In this document: in pieces, positions 33,900-42,246 of the stretch
How positions within the stretch are numbered: the first letter of the stretch is position 1
Layout: each line of letters begins with the position of its first letter
DNA from: Amycolatopsis pretoriensis
GTDB taxonomy: Bacteria > Actinomycetota > Actinomycetes > Mycobacteriales > Pseudonocardiaceae
Assembly (NCBI RefSeq): GCF_900107925.1
Contig: NZ_FNUJ01000017.1
Location: 55,466-119,465 of the forward strand
DNA: 64,000 bases
Direction: 5' to 3'
Translations under genes and position numbers: made by a program
Notes under the pieces: model-generated
Told to the model about the DNA's origin: nothing
Seen by the model: only the letters and a program-made list of their open reading frames with translations
The model's database searches: none

Positions 33900-34934
33900 T
33901 CACATGCGGGCGGCGTCGAGGATCGCCTGGGCGAACGGCTTCGGCGCCTCCTGCGGCACGTTGTGCCCGATCCCGTCCAGGATCCGGTGCTCGTACTTGC
34001 CCGTGTACTTCGCGCGGTACGCCTTCCCGTCCTTGGCCGCGCCGTCGAAGTCGCTCGCGATCGTGATCGCCGGGACCGGGATCGGCGGGCCCGTCTGCAG
34101 CTTCTGCTCGTACGCCTCGTACTGCGGCTCGCCCGGGGCGAGGCTCAGCCGCCAGCGGTAGTTGTGGATCACGATGTCGACGTGGTCCGGGTTTTCGAAC
34201 GCCGCCGCGCTGCGGTCGTACGTCGCGTCGTCGAAGTGCCACGCCGGGGACGCCGTCTTCCAGATCAGCTTGTTGAAGTCGTGGCGGTTGGCCGCGTAAC
34301 CCGCGCGGCCGCGCTCGGTCGCGAAGTAGTACTGGTACCACCAGCCGAGTTCCGCTTGCGGCGCGAGGGGTTTCTGGTTCGCCGCCAGGTTCGTGACGAT
34401 GTACCCGCTCACCGCGACGACCGCCTTGCACCGCTCCGGGAACAGCGCCGCGATGACGTCGACCGTCCGCGAACCCCAGTCGTAGCCGCCCAGGACGGCC
34501 TGGTCGATCTTGAGCGTGTCCATCAGCGCGACGACGTCGAGCGCGACGGCCGCCTGCTGGCCGTTGCGGACGGTCTGGGCCGACTTGAACACCGTCGGGC
34601 CGTAGCCGCGCAGGAACGGGATGATCACCCGGTAGCCGGCCGCGGCCAGGATCGGCGCGACGTCGACGTAGCTGTACGGGTCGTACGGCCAGCCGTGCAG
34701 CAGGAGCACCGGCTGCCCGGTCGCCGGCCCCGACTCGTAGTAGGCCATGTTCAGCACCCCCGCGTCGGCGTGCTTGACCTCGCCGAGCGAGGTGTGCTCG
34801 CCCGCGCCGGCCCGCAGGTCAGGGGTCGTCGACGGCGCCGCGGCGGGGGCGGCCGCGTTCGACGAGCAGGCCGCCAAGGACGTCGCCGCCAGCCCCGCCG
34901 CGAACGCCTGCCCGAACCTTCTCCTGCTGATCAT
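33900..34934 (-). CDS. Secreted alpha/beta hydrolase lipoprotein, epoxide hydrolase-like
   Basis: 344 residues. N-terminal SRRRFGQAF is a twin-arginine signal and LAAC (Cys23) a lipobox, so it is probably a Tat-exported lipoprotein on the outer face of the membrane. The hydrolase core has LLLHGWPYDP (oxyanion HGxP), GGYDWGS with an aspartate nucleophile at 152 and a late GIGHNVPQEAP histidine. Asp in place of Ser points to the epoxide hydrolase/haloalkane dehalogenase branch. An operator shared with the tannase gene lies upstream, so both are likely controlled by the LAL regulator between them. Confidence 0.88.
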   Translation of the reverse strand: MISRRRFGQAFAAGLAATSLAACSSNAAAPAAAPSTTPDLRAGAGEHTSLGEVKHADAGVLNMAYYESGPATGQPVLLLHGWPYDPYSYVDVAPILAAAGYRVIIPFLRGYGPTVFKSAQTVRNGQQAAVALDVVALMDTLKIDQAVLGGYDWGSRTVDVIAALFPERCKAVVAVSGYIVTNLAANQKPLAPQAELGWWYQYYFATERGRAGYAANRHDFNKLIWKTASPAWHFDDATYDRSAAAFENPDHVDIVIHNYRWRLSLAPGEPQYEAYEQKLQTGPPIPVPAITIASDFDGAAKDGKAYRAKYTGKYEHRILDGIGHNVPQEAPKPFAQAILDAARM

Positions 34935-35007
34935 CTTGACTCCTGTGCGAAAGACCGTGGGACTTTCACGACGTTAGAGCCGGTCCGGTGACTTACGCGC
35001 CCGTCGG

Positions 35008-35030
35008 GTGACGCAGCCGGTGTACGTCAC
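35008..35030 (-). promoter_or_regulatory. Inverted-repeat operator upstream of the alpha/beta hydrolase
   Basis: GTGACG at 35008-35013 and CGTCAC at 35025-35030, separated by 11 bases. The same arrangement with the same flanking CCCGACGGGCGCG occurs ahead of the tannase gene at 37762-37796, in the same orientation relative to its target. The site overlaps the last codons and stop of the LAL regulator gene. Confidence 0.7.
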
Positions 35031-37717
35031 CCGTCCAGGGTTTTCAGCGTCGCGGCGAGGTCGGCGCGGGAGCTCACACCCAGCTTGGGGAAGATCCGGT
35101 GCAGGTGGGTGCCGACGGTCCGGTGCGAAAGGTACAGCCGCTGCCCGATCTCCCGGTTCGTCAGCCCGTCGGCGGCCAGCTGGGCGATGCTCAGCTCGTG
35201 CGGGGTCAGCTTCTCGCGCGCGTCCGGGCCGCGGTTCGGGCTCGACTCGCCCGCCCCGCGCAGCTCGCCCCGGGCCCGCTCGGCCCAGGCCGTCATGCCG
35301 AGGGCGTCGAACGTCTCGCGCGCGGTGCGCAGGTGCGTCCGGGATTCGACGACCCGCCGCTGCCGCCGCAGCCACTCGCCGAAAGCCAGGTGGACGCGGC
35401 CGCGTTCGGCGGGCCAGCCGCTCAGGTCGGCCCCCAGCGCTTCGGCGAACCGCTCGTCGCTCGGGTCGAGCACCGCGCGGGCGTAGCGCAGCCCGATGTG
35501 CAGCGCGGGCGACGGCGAGTCCAGGCACTCCAGCTCGGCCAGGACGTCCCGCAGGTCGCCGGTCCGCCCGGCCCGGACCGCGGCCTCGGCCAGCTCCGCG
35601 ACGCAGTACGCGCGCAAGGCCAGCTGGTAGGCGGGGTCGGCGGGGTCGAGAGGCCGGCGCAGGTCGGCGAAGGCGTCTTCGAAGCGGCCTTCGCTCAGGT
35701 TGGTGAGCCCGCGCGTGAGCTGGACGGTGGCGAGCACCGGCCGGGCCCCGGCGGCCAGCCCGGTGCGTTCGGCCTCGGCGGCGAGGGTTTTCGCCTGCTT
35801 GTGGTCGCCGCGCAGGGCGGCGATCTCGGCCTGGACGGCGGTGGCCAGGCCGTACATGAACGGCTGACCGGTTTCGCGGGCGAACCGGGCGGCCTCCGCG
35901 GCGGCGGGGACGGCGCCGGCCAGGTCCCCGAGCCGCACGCGGCTCCACGCGAGGACGGCCAGCGCGCGCGGCAGCAGCCCGAGCCGGCCTTGCGCGCGCA
36001 GGCCCGGCGCGGCGGCCGCGGAGAAGCGCGCGGCGAGGTCGAAGGCCCCGACCTGGAGGGCGGCGCTGCCGAGGTAGCGGTCGACTTCGGGATCGGCGCC
36101 GGTCCGCGCGGCCAGCTCTTTCAGCTTTTCCAGGACGGCTGGGCCGCGTTCGAAGGGAGCGACGTACGCGGTGACGGCCACGATCCGCGGATCGCCGGCC
36201 GGGACGGGCAGCGCGTCGGCGACGTCGAGCAGCGCTTTTCGCGCGGCCGGGCCGGGCTCGGTCCAGAAGCACCGCATGGCGGCGCTCCAGAGGATCCGCA
36301 GGGCGGCGGTGGTTTCCCCGTCGGCGGCGACGGCCTGGGCGGTGGCCGCGAGTTCGGCGACGCGGGCGGGGTCTTCGCGGACGCCGTCTTCGAACTCGCT
36401 CAGCAGCCGGCTCGCCGTGGCCCGCTGGCTGGGGGTGGCGGGGTTGGCGGCGTGGACGAGCCGTTCGGCGGTCTCGCGGCGTCCCGACTCGACGGCCAGT
36501 TCGGCGGCTTTCAGCAGCCGACCGGTTCGGGTTCCGGGCTCGCTCAGCCGCGCGGCTTGCTCGAGAGCGGCGATGGCAGCGGCGGCCCCACCCCGGTACC
36601 GGGCGCGTTCGGCAGTCGCTTCGAGAGCGGCGGCCACCGTCTCATCGGGACCGGCGGTCGCGGCGGCTTGGTGCCAGGCGCGGCGATCGGGCTGGTCGCG
36701 GAGGGCTTCGACGAGGGCGAGGTGGGCTCGGCGCCGCTCGGCGGGTGTCGCGGCGGCGGGGATGGCGGAGCGCATGAGGGGGTGGCGGAAGGTGACGGTG
36801 CCGGCGGACAGTTCGACGAGCCGGGCCTCGACGGCGGGAGTGAGGATGTCGGGCTCGACGTCCGCTCTTACGAGCACCCTCGTCGCCGCCAGCGTCTCGG
36901 CCAGCGCCGTCGTCTCGTTCACTGCCGCCACCAGCAACGCCGTCCGCGTCACCTCCGGCAAGCCCGCCACCCGGGCCGTGAACGTCCGCTCCAGCCTCTC
37001 CGTCAACGGCAGCACCGGGTCCAGCCCGTCGAAGTCCGCCAACGCCGCCGGCAGCTCCGTCAACGCCAGCGGATGTCCCGCCGCCTCCGTCAGCAACCTG
37101 GTCCGGACCGCCGGTGCCAACCGGGGCGCGACCGCGTCCAGCAGGTCCGCCGCGTCGTCCGCCGCCAGGCGCTCCAGGACCATCGGTGCCAACCCCGCGT
37201 CCAGCAGCGGCGAAGCCGCCCCCTCCCGCAGCGTCGCCACCAGGACGATCGGCTCGTTCTCGATCCGCCGCGCCACGAACGCCAGGACGTCCGCGCTCGC
37301 CCGGTCCAGCCCGTGCACGTCCTCCGCCACCAGCAGCAACGGCTTCGCCGCCGCCTCCTCGGCCAGCAACGTCAACGTCGCGAGCCCCACCAGGTACGCA
37401 CTCGGCGTGACGCCGTCCGCCAGGCCCAGCGCCGTGCGCAGCGCGTCCCGCTGCGGCGCCGGCAGCTCGGCCACCCCCGCCCGGGCCGGGTAGAGCAGCT
37501 GGTGCAGACCCGCGTACGCGAGGTTCCGCTCGGCCTCCGCCCCGGTCGTCCGCAGCACGCGCAGGCCCGCGACCGAGGCCGCGTCCGCCGTCTCGGCCAC
37601 CAGCGCCGACTTGCCGATACCCGCTTCGCCGCGGATCACGACGCCACTGCGATCTCCGGGACCGTCGACGAGCTCACCCAGCTCCTTCAGCTCGGCTTCC
37701 CGCCCGTGCAACGCCAT
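35027..37717 (-). CDS. LuxR-family LAL-type transcriptional regulator
   Basis: 896 residues. N-terminal AAA/NB-ARC-like ATPase with Walker A RGEAGIGKSALV (about 29-40) and Walker B KPLLLVAEDVHGLD, a long helical TPR-like middle, and a C-terminal LuxR helix-turn-helix (LTPHELSIAQLAADGLTNREIGQRLYLSHRTVGTHLHRIF split over about 835-880). Such large ATP-binding regulators sense small ligands such as sugars or maltodextrins. It lies between two secreted hydrolases that share an inverted-repeat operator, so it is the likely local regulator. ATG 37717 has AAGG upstream. Confidence 0.92.
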   Translation of the reverse strand: MALHGREAELKELGELVDGPGDRSGVVIRGEAGIGKSALVAETADAASVAGLRVLRTTGAEAERNLAYAGLHQLLYPARAGVAELPAPQRDALRTALGLADGVTPSAYLVGLATLTLLAEEAAAKPLLLVAEDVHGLDRASADVLAFVARRIENEPIVLVATLREGAASPLLDAGLAPMVLERLAADDAADLLDAVAPRLAPAVRTRLLTEAAGHPLALTELPAALADFDGLDPVLPLTERLERTFTARVAGLPEVTRTALLVAAVNETTALAETLAATRVLVRADVEPDILTPAVEARLVELSAGTVTFRHPLMRSAIPAAATPAERRRAHLALVEALRDQPDRRAWHQAAATAGPDETVAAALEATAERARYRGGAAAAIAALEQAARLSEPGTRTGRLLKAAELAVESGRRETAERLVHAANPATPSQRATASRLLSEFEDGVREDPARVAELAATAQAVAADGETTAALRILWSAAMRCFWTEPGPAARKALLDVADALPVPAGDPRIVAVTAYVAPFERGPAVLEKLKELAARTGADPEVDRYLGSAALQVGAFDLAARFSAAAAPGLRAQGRLGLLPRALAVLAWSRVRLGDLAGAVPAAAEAARFARETGQPFMYGLATAVQAEIAALRGDHKQAKTLAAEAERTGLAAGARPVLATVQLTRGLTNLSEGRFEDAFADLRRPLDPADPAYQLALRAYCVAELAEAAVRAGRTGDLRDVLAELECLDSPSPALHIGLRYARAVLDPSDERFAEALGADLSGWPAERGRVHLAFGEWLRRQRRVVESRTHLRTARETFDALGMTAWAERARGELRGAGESSPNRGPDAREKLTPHELSIAQLAADGLTNREIGQRLYLSHRTVGTHLHRIFPKLGVSSRADLAATLKTLDG

Positions 37718-37761
37718 GCGACCGACCTTACCCAACCGGTGTTTCCGCAGCTCAGGGCTAA

Positions 37762-37796
37762 GTGACGTACATCAACAGCGTCACCCGACGGGCGCG
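37762..37796 (+). promoter_or_regulatory. Inverted-repeat operator upstream of the tannase gene
   Basis: GTGACG at 37762-37767 and CGTCAC at 37779-37784 with an 11-base spacer, followed by CCGACGGGCGCG. A CTAGCT-like -10 follows about 17 bases later. It lies in the divergent region shared with the LAL gene and matches the site at 35008-35030. Confidence 0.7.
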
Positions 37797-37853
37797 GCGG
37801 CCACCTGCCGCCGCCTAGCTTCGCAGCGTCCACGCAAGCGACCCGAGGAACCG

Positions 37854-39368
37854 ATGAGACGCATCCCCAAGTTCTTGGCGGCCGCCGTGCCGCTCCTGCT
37901 GACCGGGCTGATCCCGCTCGCCCCGAGCGCGTCGGCCGCGACGCCGGTCTGTGCCGCCGTGCCGGTCGAGGCGCCCGCCGGCGCGAAGATCGAGTCGGTC
38001 CAGGCGGAGCACAAGACCGCGTACTGCCAGCTCACCGTCACGCTCACCCACTCCGGCCGCGACCACGTCAAGGTCGCCGTCGCCCTGCCCGACACCGGCT
38101 GGACCGGACGGCTGCAGGCGCTCGGCGGCAGCGCCTACGCCGCCGGCGACTTCGACGGCCTCGCCCAGGCCGTCAAGGACGGCTACACCGGCGTCACGAC
38201 CGACGCCGGCGTGTCCCTGGACGGGCTCGACACGTCGTGGGCGCTGACCGCGCCCGGCCAGGTCGACCAGACACTGCTGACCAACTTCGCCACCCGTTCG
38301 GTGCACGAAGAGGCCCTGATCGGCAAGGCCGTCACGCAGCGGTACTACCACCGCCCGGTGGCGTACTCGTACTGGACCGGCTGTTCGACCGGCGGCCGCC
38401 AGGGCTACTCCGAGGCCCAGAACCACGCCGGCGACTTCGACGGCATCCTGGCCAACGCCCCGGCCGTCGACTGGACGCAGTTCGCCGTCGCGACGCTGTG
38501 GCCGCAGATCGTGATGAACCAGAGCCACGACTTCCCCAGCACCTGCGTGCTTTCGGCGTTCCGGACCGCCGCGGTCCAGGCGTGCGACGCGCGTGACGGC
38601 GTCACCAACGGCATCGTCGACCGCCCGGACGAGTGCAGTTACGACCCGCGCACCCTCGTCGGGACGAAGGTCGTCTGCGACGGCCAGGAGTTCACCGTCA
38701 CGGCGGCGGACGCCGAGGTCATGCGCAAGATCTGGGCCGGGCCGACCGACGAACGCGGCCGCAAGCTGTGGTCCGGGCTGCCCAAGGGCGCGGACTTCAC
38801 CTGGCTGGCCGGCACGACACCCGGCCCCGACGGCACGCTCGTCGCGCCGGGCTTCCCGGTGGCCGTCAAGTGGGTGCAGTCGTTCCTGGAGAAGCAGGCC
38901 GGTTTTGACACCTCGAAGCTGACCTACGGCCAGTTCGCCGACCTGTTCCGCCAGTCGGTGCGGGAGTACGACGACGTCATCGGCACGTCCGACCCGGACC
39001 TGTCGGCCTTCCGCCGCGCCGGCGGCAAGCTGATCACGTTCGTGGGCGCGAACGACCAGCTGATCCCGCCGGGCGGCACGCTGTCCTACCGCCGTGAAGT
39101 GGAGCGGACCATGGGTGGCGCGCACCGGGTGAACGACTTCTACCGGCTGTTCTCCGCGCCGGGTGTCGAGCACTGCTTCGGCGGTGGCGGCCCGGAGCCG
39201 ACGAACGCGCTCGGGCAGCTCGTCGACTGGGTGGAGAAGGGCAAGGCCCCGGCGACGCTGACGGCCGCTTCGGCGGACGGCAAGACCCGGAACCTGTGCC
39301 CGCTCCCGTCGGTCTCGCGGTACACGGGTGGCGACCCGGCGGTGGCGTCGAGCTACCGCTGCCGCTGA
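37854..39368 (+). CDS. Secreted tannase/feruloyl esterase family protein
   Basis: 504 residues. Signal peptide of about 28 residues ending near ASAATP. The core carries YWTGCSTGGRQGYSEAQ, with the nucleophile Ser in CSTGGRQ, ILANAPAVDW, and a late GVEHCFGGGGP histidine block; several cysteines could form the usual disulfides. Family members cut ester links of phenolic acids on plant polymers or tannins. ATG with GAGGAA upstream; a 15-bp stem terminator follows the gene. Probably induced by the adjacent LAL regulator. Confidence 0.9.
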   Translation: MRRIPKFLAAAVPLLLTGLIPLAPSASAATPVCAAVPVEAPAGAKIESVQAEHKTAYCQLTVTLTHSGRDHVKVAVALPDTGWTGRLQALGGSAYAAGDFDGLAQAVKDGYTGVTTDAGVSLDGLDTSWALTAPGQVDQTLLTNFATRSVHEEALIGKAVTQRYYHRPVAYSYWTGCSTGGRQGYSEAQNHAGDFDGILANAPAVDWTQFAVATLWPQIVMNQSHDFPSTCVLSAFRTAAVQACDARDGVTNGIVDRPDECSYDPRTLVGTKVVCDGQEFTVTAADAEVMRKIWAGPTDERGRKLWSGLPKGADFTWLAGTTPGPDGTLVAPGFPVAVKWVQSFLEKQAGFDTSKLTYGQFADLFRQSVREYDDVIGTSDPDLSAFRRAGGKLITFVGANDQLIPPGGTLSYRREVERTMGGAHRVNDFYRLFSAPGVEHCFGGGGPEPTNALGQLVDWVEKGKAPATLTAASADGKTRNLCPLPSVSRYTGGDPAVASSYRCR

Positions 39369-39373
39369 GTCCA

Positions 39374-39410
39374 CGCCGTGGGTGCCGGCCTCCCTCCGGC
39401 ACCCACGGCG
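39374..39410 (+). terminator. Strong hairpin after the tannase gene
   Basis: A perfect 15-bp stem, arms 39374-39388 and 39396-39410, with a 7-base loop, six bases after the stop codon. There is no long T-run, as is common for actinobacterial terminators. Confidence 0.8.
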
Positions 39411-39452
39411 AATGGACTTGCGGGTCCAAAAATGGCTCGGCACGCTGAAGTC

Positions 39453-40523
39453 ATGGCACTCGACCAGTACTACCTCCTCGGCCGGTCCGGACTGCGCGTC
39501 AGCCGGCTCGCGCTCGGCACCATGAACTTCGGCACCGGCGGTTTCCATGCCGCCTACGGCAAAACCGAAGACGAAGCCCGCCCGATCTTCCGCAAGTACC
39601 TCGACGAGGGCGGCAACTTCCTCGACACGGCGGACTTCTACACCGCCGGCGAGAGCGAAACCATCCTCGGCCGCCTCATCGCCGAAGCGAAGGTGCGCGA
39701 CCGGGTGGTCTTGACCACCAAGTTCACCAACAGCGTCGACCCCGGCGATCCCAACGCGGGCGGCAACGGCCGCAAGCACCTGATCCGCGCGCTCGAGGCG
39801 TCGCTGCGCCGCCTGGGCACCGACTACGTCGACCTGTTCCTCTTGCACACCTGGGACCGGCTCACCCCGGTCGAGGAGGTCGTGCGCACGCTCGACGACC
39901 TCGCCCGGGCGGGCAAGATCCGCTACGCGGGCCTGTCCGACGTCCCGGCCTGGTACGCGGCTCGCGCGCAGAGCATCGCCGAGGCGAACTCGCTCACCCC
40001 GATGATCAACCTCCAGCTGCCGTATTCCTTGGTACAGCGCCAGATCGAGACCGAGCACGTCCCGATGGGCCAGGAACTCGGCCTCGGCGTCACGGCGTGG
40101 AGCCCGCTGGCCGGCGGCTTCCTGACGGGCAAGTACCGCGACGGCGGCACGGGCCGGTTCGCCGACCCGGACGCGCAGACCTGGACCGAACGCGACTGGC
40201 AGCTGCTGAAGCCCCTCGAAGAGGTCGCGACCAAGCTGGGCGTCACGATGGCCCAGGTGGCGATCAACTGGGTGGCGACGCAGCCGGGCATCGCCTCGGC
40301 GATCGTGGGCGCGAGCAGCGCCGGCCAGCTGGAAGCGAGCATGGCGGCGCTGGACTTCGAAATCCCGGCCGAGCTGCGCGCGGTGCTCGACGAGGCGAGC
40401 GCGGTCCCGCCGGCGTCGGTGTACCGGATGTTCACGGCGCAGTACCAGAACTGGATCGTGACACCGGATACGAAGGTGGGCGACAAACCGGCGGGGTACG
40501 CGCCCGCGGTGCGGAACTGGTAG
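39453..40523 (+). CDS. Aldo/keto reductase
   Basis: 356 residues from ATG 39453 (a second ATG at 39432 is possible). LGTMNFGTGGFH near the start, NFLDTADFYTAGESE with the catalytic Asp and Tyr, VVLTTKF with Lys, and LFLLHTWD with His form the AKR tetrad; SAIVGASSAGQLEASMAAL is the NADPH-binding C-terminal part. Reduces aldehydes or ketones with NADPH; resembles general YajO/YdjG-type AKRs. No operon partner is clear. Confidence 0.9.
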   Translation: MALDQYYLLGRSGLRVSRLALGTMNFGTGGFHAAYGKTEDEARPIFRKYLDEGGNFLDTADFYTAGESETILGRLIAEAKVRDRVVLTTKFTNSVDPGDPNAGGNGRKHLIRALEASLRRLGTDYVDLFLLHTWDRLTPVEEVVRTLDDLARAGKIRYAGLSDVPAWYAARAQSIAEANSLTPMINLQLPYSLVQRQIETEHVPMGQELGLGVTAWSPLAGGFLTGKYRDGGTGRFADPDAQTWTERDWQLLKPLEEVATKLGVTMAQVAINWVATQPGIASAIVGASSAGQLEASMAALDFEIPAELRAVLDEASAVPPASVYRMFTAQYQNWIVTPDTKVGDKPAGYAPAVRNW

Positions 40524-40526
40524 GCG

Positions 40527-40605
40527 GCTGAAGGGCACCTTGCTGTCATCTCGTGCGACGAAGGTGCCCTTCAGCACGTCTCATGCAACGAAGGTGCCCT
40601 TCAGC
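40527..40605. repeat. Inverted and direct repeats between converging genes, bidirectional terminator-like
   Basis: GCTGAAGGGCACCTT at 40527-40541 pairs exactly with 40561-40575, and the same arm recurs at 40591-40605, giving two alternative hairpins. Bases 40547-40575 and 40577-40605 are also near-identical direct repeats with a 30-bp period. The last arm contains the stop codon of the amidohydrolase. Confidence 0.85.
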
Positions 40606-41815
40606 CCGCGACCACCTCGCCGCCCTGGACGATGTGGCGGAAGTGCTTCGGTTCGGCCAAAACGCCGATGTCCGCGAGCGGATCTCCGTCCACCACCAGG
40701 AGATCCGCGTGCGCGCCCACGGCCAGTGTGCCGATCTCACCCGTCAGGTTCAGCAGGTCCGCCGCGGTCGACGTCGCCGACCGGATGACCTCCAGTGGGC
40801 TCTGGACTTCGCCGCGCAGGCGGAACTCGTGATTCTGGTGGCGGTGCATGCCGCCCAGCAGATCCGTTCCGTAGACCAGCTGCACGCCGCCGCGGGCCGC
40901 TCGCTCCAGCGCCGCCATGCCCGCGCCCAGGACCTCGTCGACCTTGCGCCAGCTCGACTCCGGGAGGCCGTGCTCGCGGCCTTCCTCCTTCAGCGCCCAG
41001 TACGTCACCAGTGTCGGGACCAGGTACGCCTCCTGGGAAAGGAACAGCGAAACGCTGCGGTCGTCGAGCAGGTTGCCGTGCTCGATCGAGCGGACGCCCA
41101 GCTCCAGCGCCCGGTTCACCGCGCGGGCGGTGTACGCGTGCGCCGCCACGTACCGGTTCGCCGCCGTCGCCTCCTCGACGATCGCGCTCAGCTCCTCCGC
41201 CGAGTACTGCGTCGAGTCGATGCGGTCGGTCGGGGACGCGACGCCGCCGGAGGCCATCACCTTGATGTGGTGGGCGCCCTTGCGCAGCTCGTCGCGGGCG
41301 GCCGCGCGGACCGCGTCGACTCCGTCGGCCACCCGGCCCAGGCCCGCGCAGCACGGGTGGTCGTCCTTGACCTGGGTGCCGCGGGTGCGGCTGTCGCCGT
41401 GGCCGCCGGTCTGGCTCAGCGCGCGGCCGCAGAACAGCAGGCGCGGCCCGCGGAACAGCCCGTCCGCCTGGGCGTCGGCCAATCCGTAGTCGGCGCCGGA
41501 GGCGTCGCGGACCGTGGTGAACCCGCGGTCGAGCATCCGGCTCATGGTCTGCGCGGCCTGAGCGGCCACGTAGGACGGTGACGACGACGGCAGCGAGCCG
41601 AGGTCCGCCGTCGACGCCGTGACGTGCACGTGTGCGTCGACCAGCCCGGGCAGCACGACCGCGCCGCGCACGTCGAGCGTCGGCACGTCGGCCGCGGCGA
41701 GGTTCGGCCCGGCCTCCACGATGCGGCCGTCCGAAGCGCGCAGGTCGCCTTCGGTGTACTCGCCGGACAGCGGGTCGAGCAGCCGGGCGTTGCGCAGCAG
41801 CAGGGATCCGGTCAC
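40601..41815 (-). CDS. Amidohydrolase family protein (imidazolonepropionase/prolidase-like)
   Basis: 404 residues. VDAHVHVTAS supplies the first metal histidines, HHIKVMASGG the bridging lysine, then HAYTARAVNRAL, SIEHGNLL and the late GTDLLGG aspartate, the full set for a binuclear metal amidohydrolase. GTG start overlaps the GAF gene stop. In an operon with an MFS transporter and a GAF protein under a divergent RpiR regulator, it may hydrolyse an imported amide or dipeptide-like compound; the substrate is unknown. Confidence 0.88.
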   Translation of the reverse strand: MTGSLLLRNARLLDPLSGEYTEGDLRASDGRIVEAGPNLAAADVPTLDVRGAVVLPGLVDAHVHVTASTADLGSLPSSSPSYVAAQAAQTMSRMLDRGFTTVRDASGADYGLADAQADGLFRGPRLLFCGRALSQTGGHGDSRTRGTQVKDDHPCCAGLGRVADGVDAVRAAARDELRKGAHHIKVMASGGVASPTDRIDSTQYSAEELSAIVEEATAANRYVAAHAYTARAVNRALELGVRSIEHGNLLDDRSVSLFLSQEAYLVPTLVTYWALKEEGREHGLPESSWRKVDEVLGAGMAALERAARGGVQLVYGTDLLGGMHRHQNHEFRLRGEVQSPLEVIRSATSTAADLLNLTGEIGTLAVGAHADLLVVDGDPLADIGVLAEPKHFRHIVQGGEVVAG

Positions 41816-42246
41816 CGGTTCTCCTTCTCCAGGTCGAGCAGGGCCGACACGGCCAGTGGCGTCAGGGATTCGGCCACCACCACCGCATCGTCGTCGTAGG
41901 CGCCTTCCGCGTCGAGGATGTTGAGCACCCCGAGCGTGCGGCCGTCGGCGATCACCGGCACGTTGATGATCGAGCCGCAGCCGAGCCCTTCGATCAGTTC
42001 GTGGTCGGCGAAGATCTCGCGCACCGCCGCGCGGTCCCGCCCGAAGTACGGCTCCTGCGCGGTGACGCACTTGTCGAGCCAGCCCGCGGCGACCTCGACC
42101 GTCTTCTCCCCGCCCACCGGGTACTCCGCCGGGTGGCTGCTGTGCACCCGCCGCAGCGCCCGGCGTTCGGGCACCCACGCGAGCACCGTGAACAGCCGCA
42201 CGCCGATCGCGTCGCGCACCCGTTCCTCCACAGTGGACAGACTCAC
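41812..42246 (-). CDS. Stand-alone GAF domain protein
   Basis: 144 residues that are almost entirely one GAF domain, with the C-terminal GCGSIINVPVIADGRTLGVLNILD typical of the fold. No output domain is attached. GTG overlaps the MFS stop (GTGA) and the gene stop overlaps the amidohydrolase start, so it is translated with both. A free GAF domain between a transporter and an enzyme could bind the substrate or act as a sensor or subunit. The role is unknown. Confidence 0.82.
   Translation of the reverse strand: MSLSTVEERVRDAIGVRLFTVLAWVPERRALRRVHSSHPAEYPVGGEKTVEVAAGWLDKCVTAQEPYFGRDRAAVREIFADHELIEGLGCGSIINVPVIADGRTLGVLNILDAEGAYDDDAVVVAESLTPLAVSALLDLEKENR

Noticed and set aside
33740..33900. Possible transposase remnant next to the orphan membrane protein
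   Set aside because: A short Arg-rich frame was seen, but no terminal inverted repeats, target duplication or transposase motif could be supported.
33636..34991. Plus-strand frame across the gene-free patch and hydrolase
   Set aside because: Most of it is antisense to the alpha/beta hydrolase, and the first part has no ribosome site or family similarity.
37815..40577. 920-codon minus-strand frame opposite the tannase and aldo/keto reductase
   Set aside because: Antisense shadow of two clear genes with strong motifs; biased composition and no domain.
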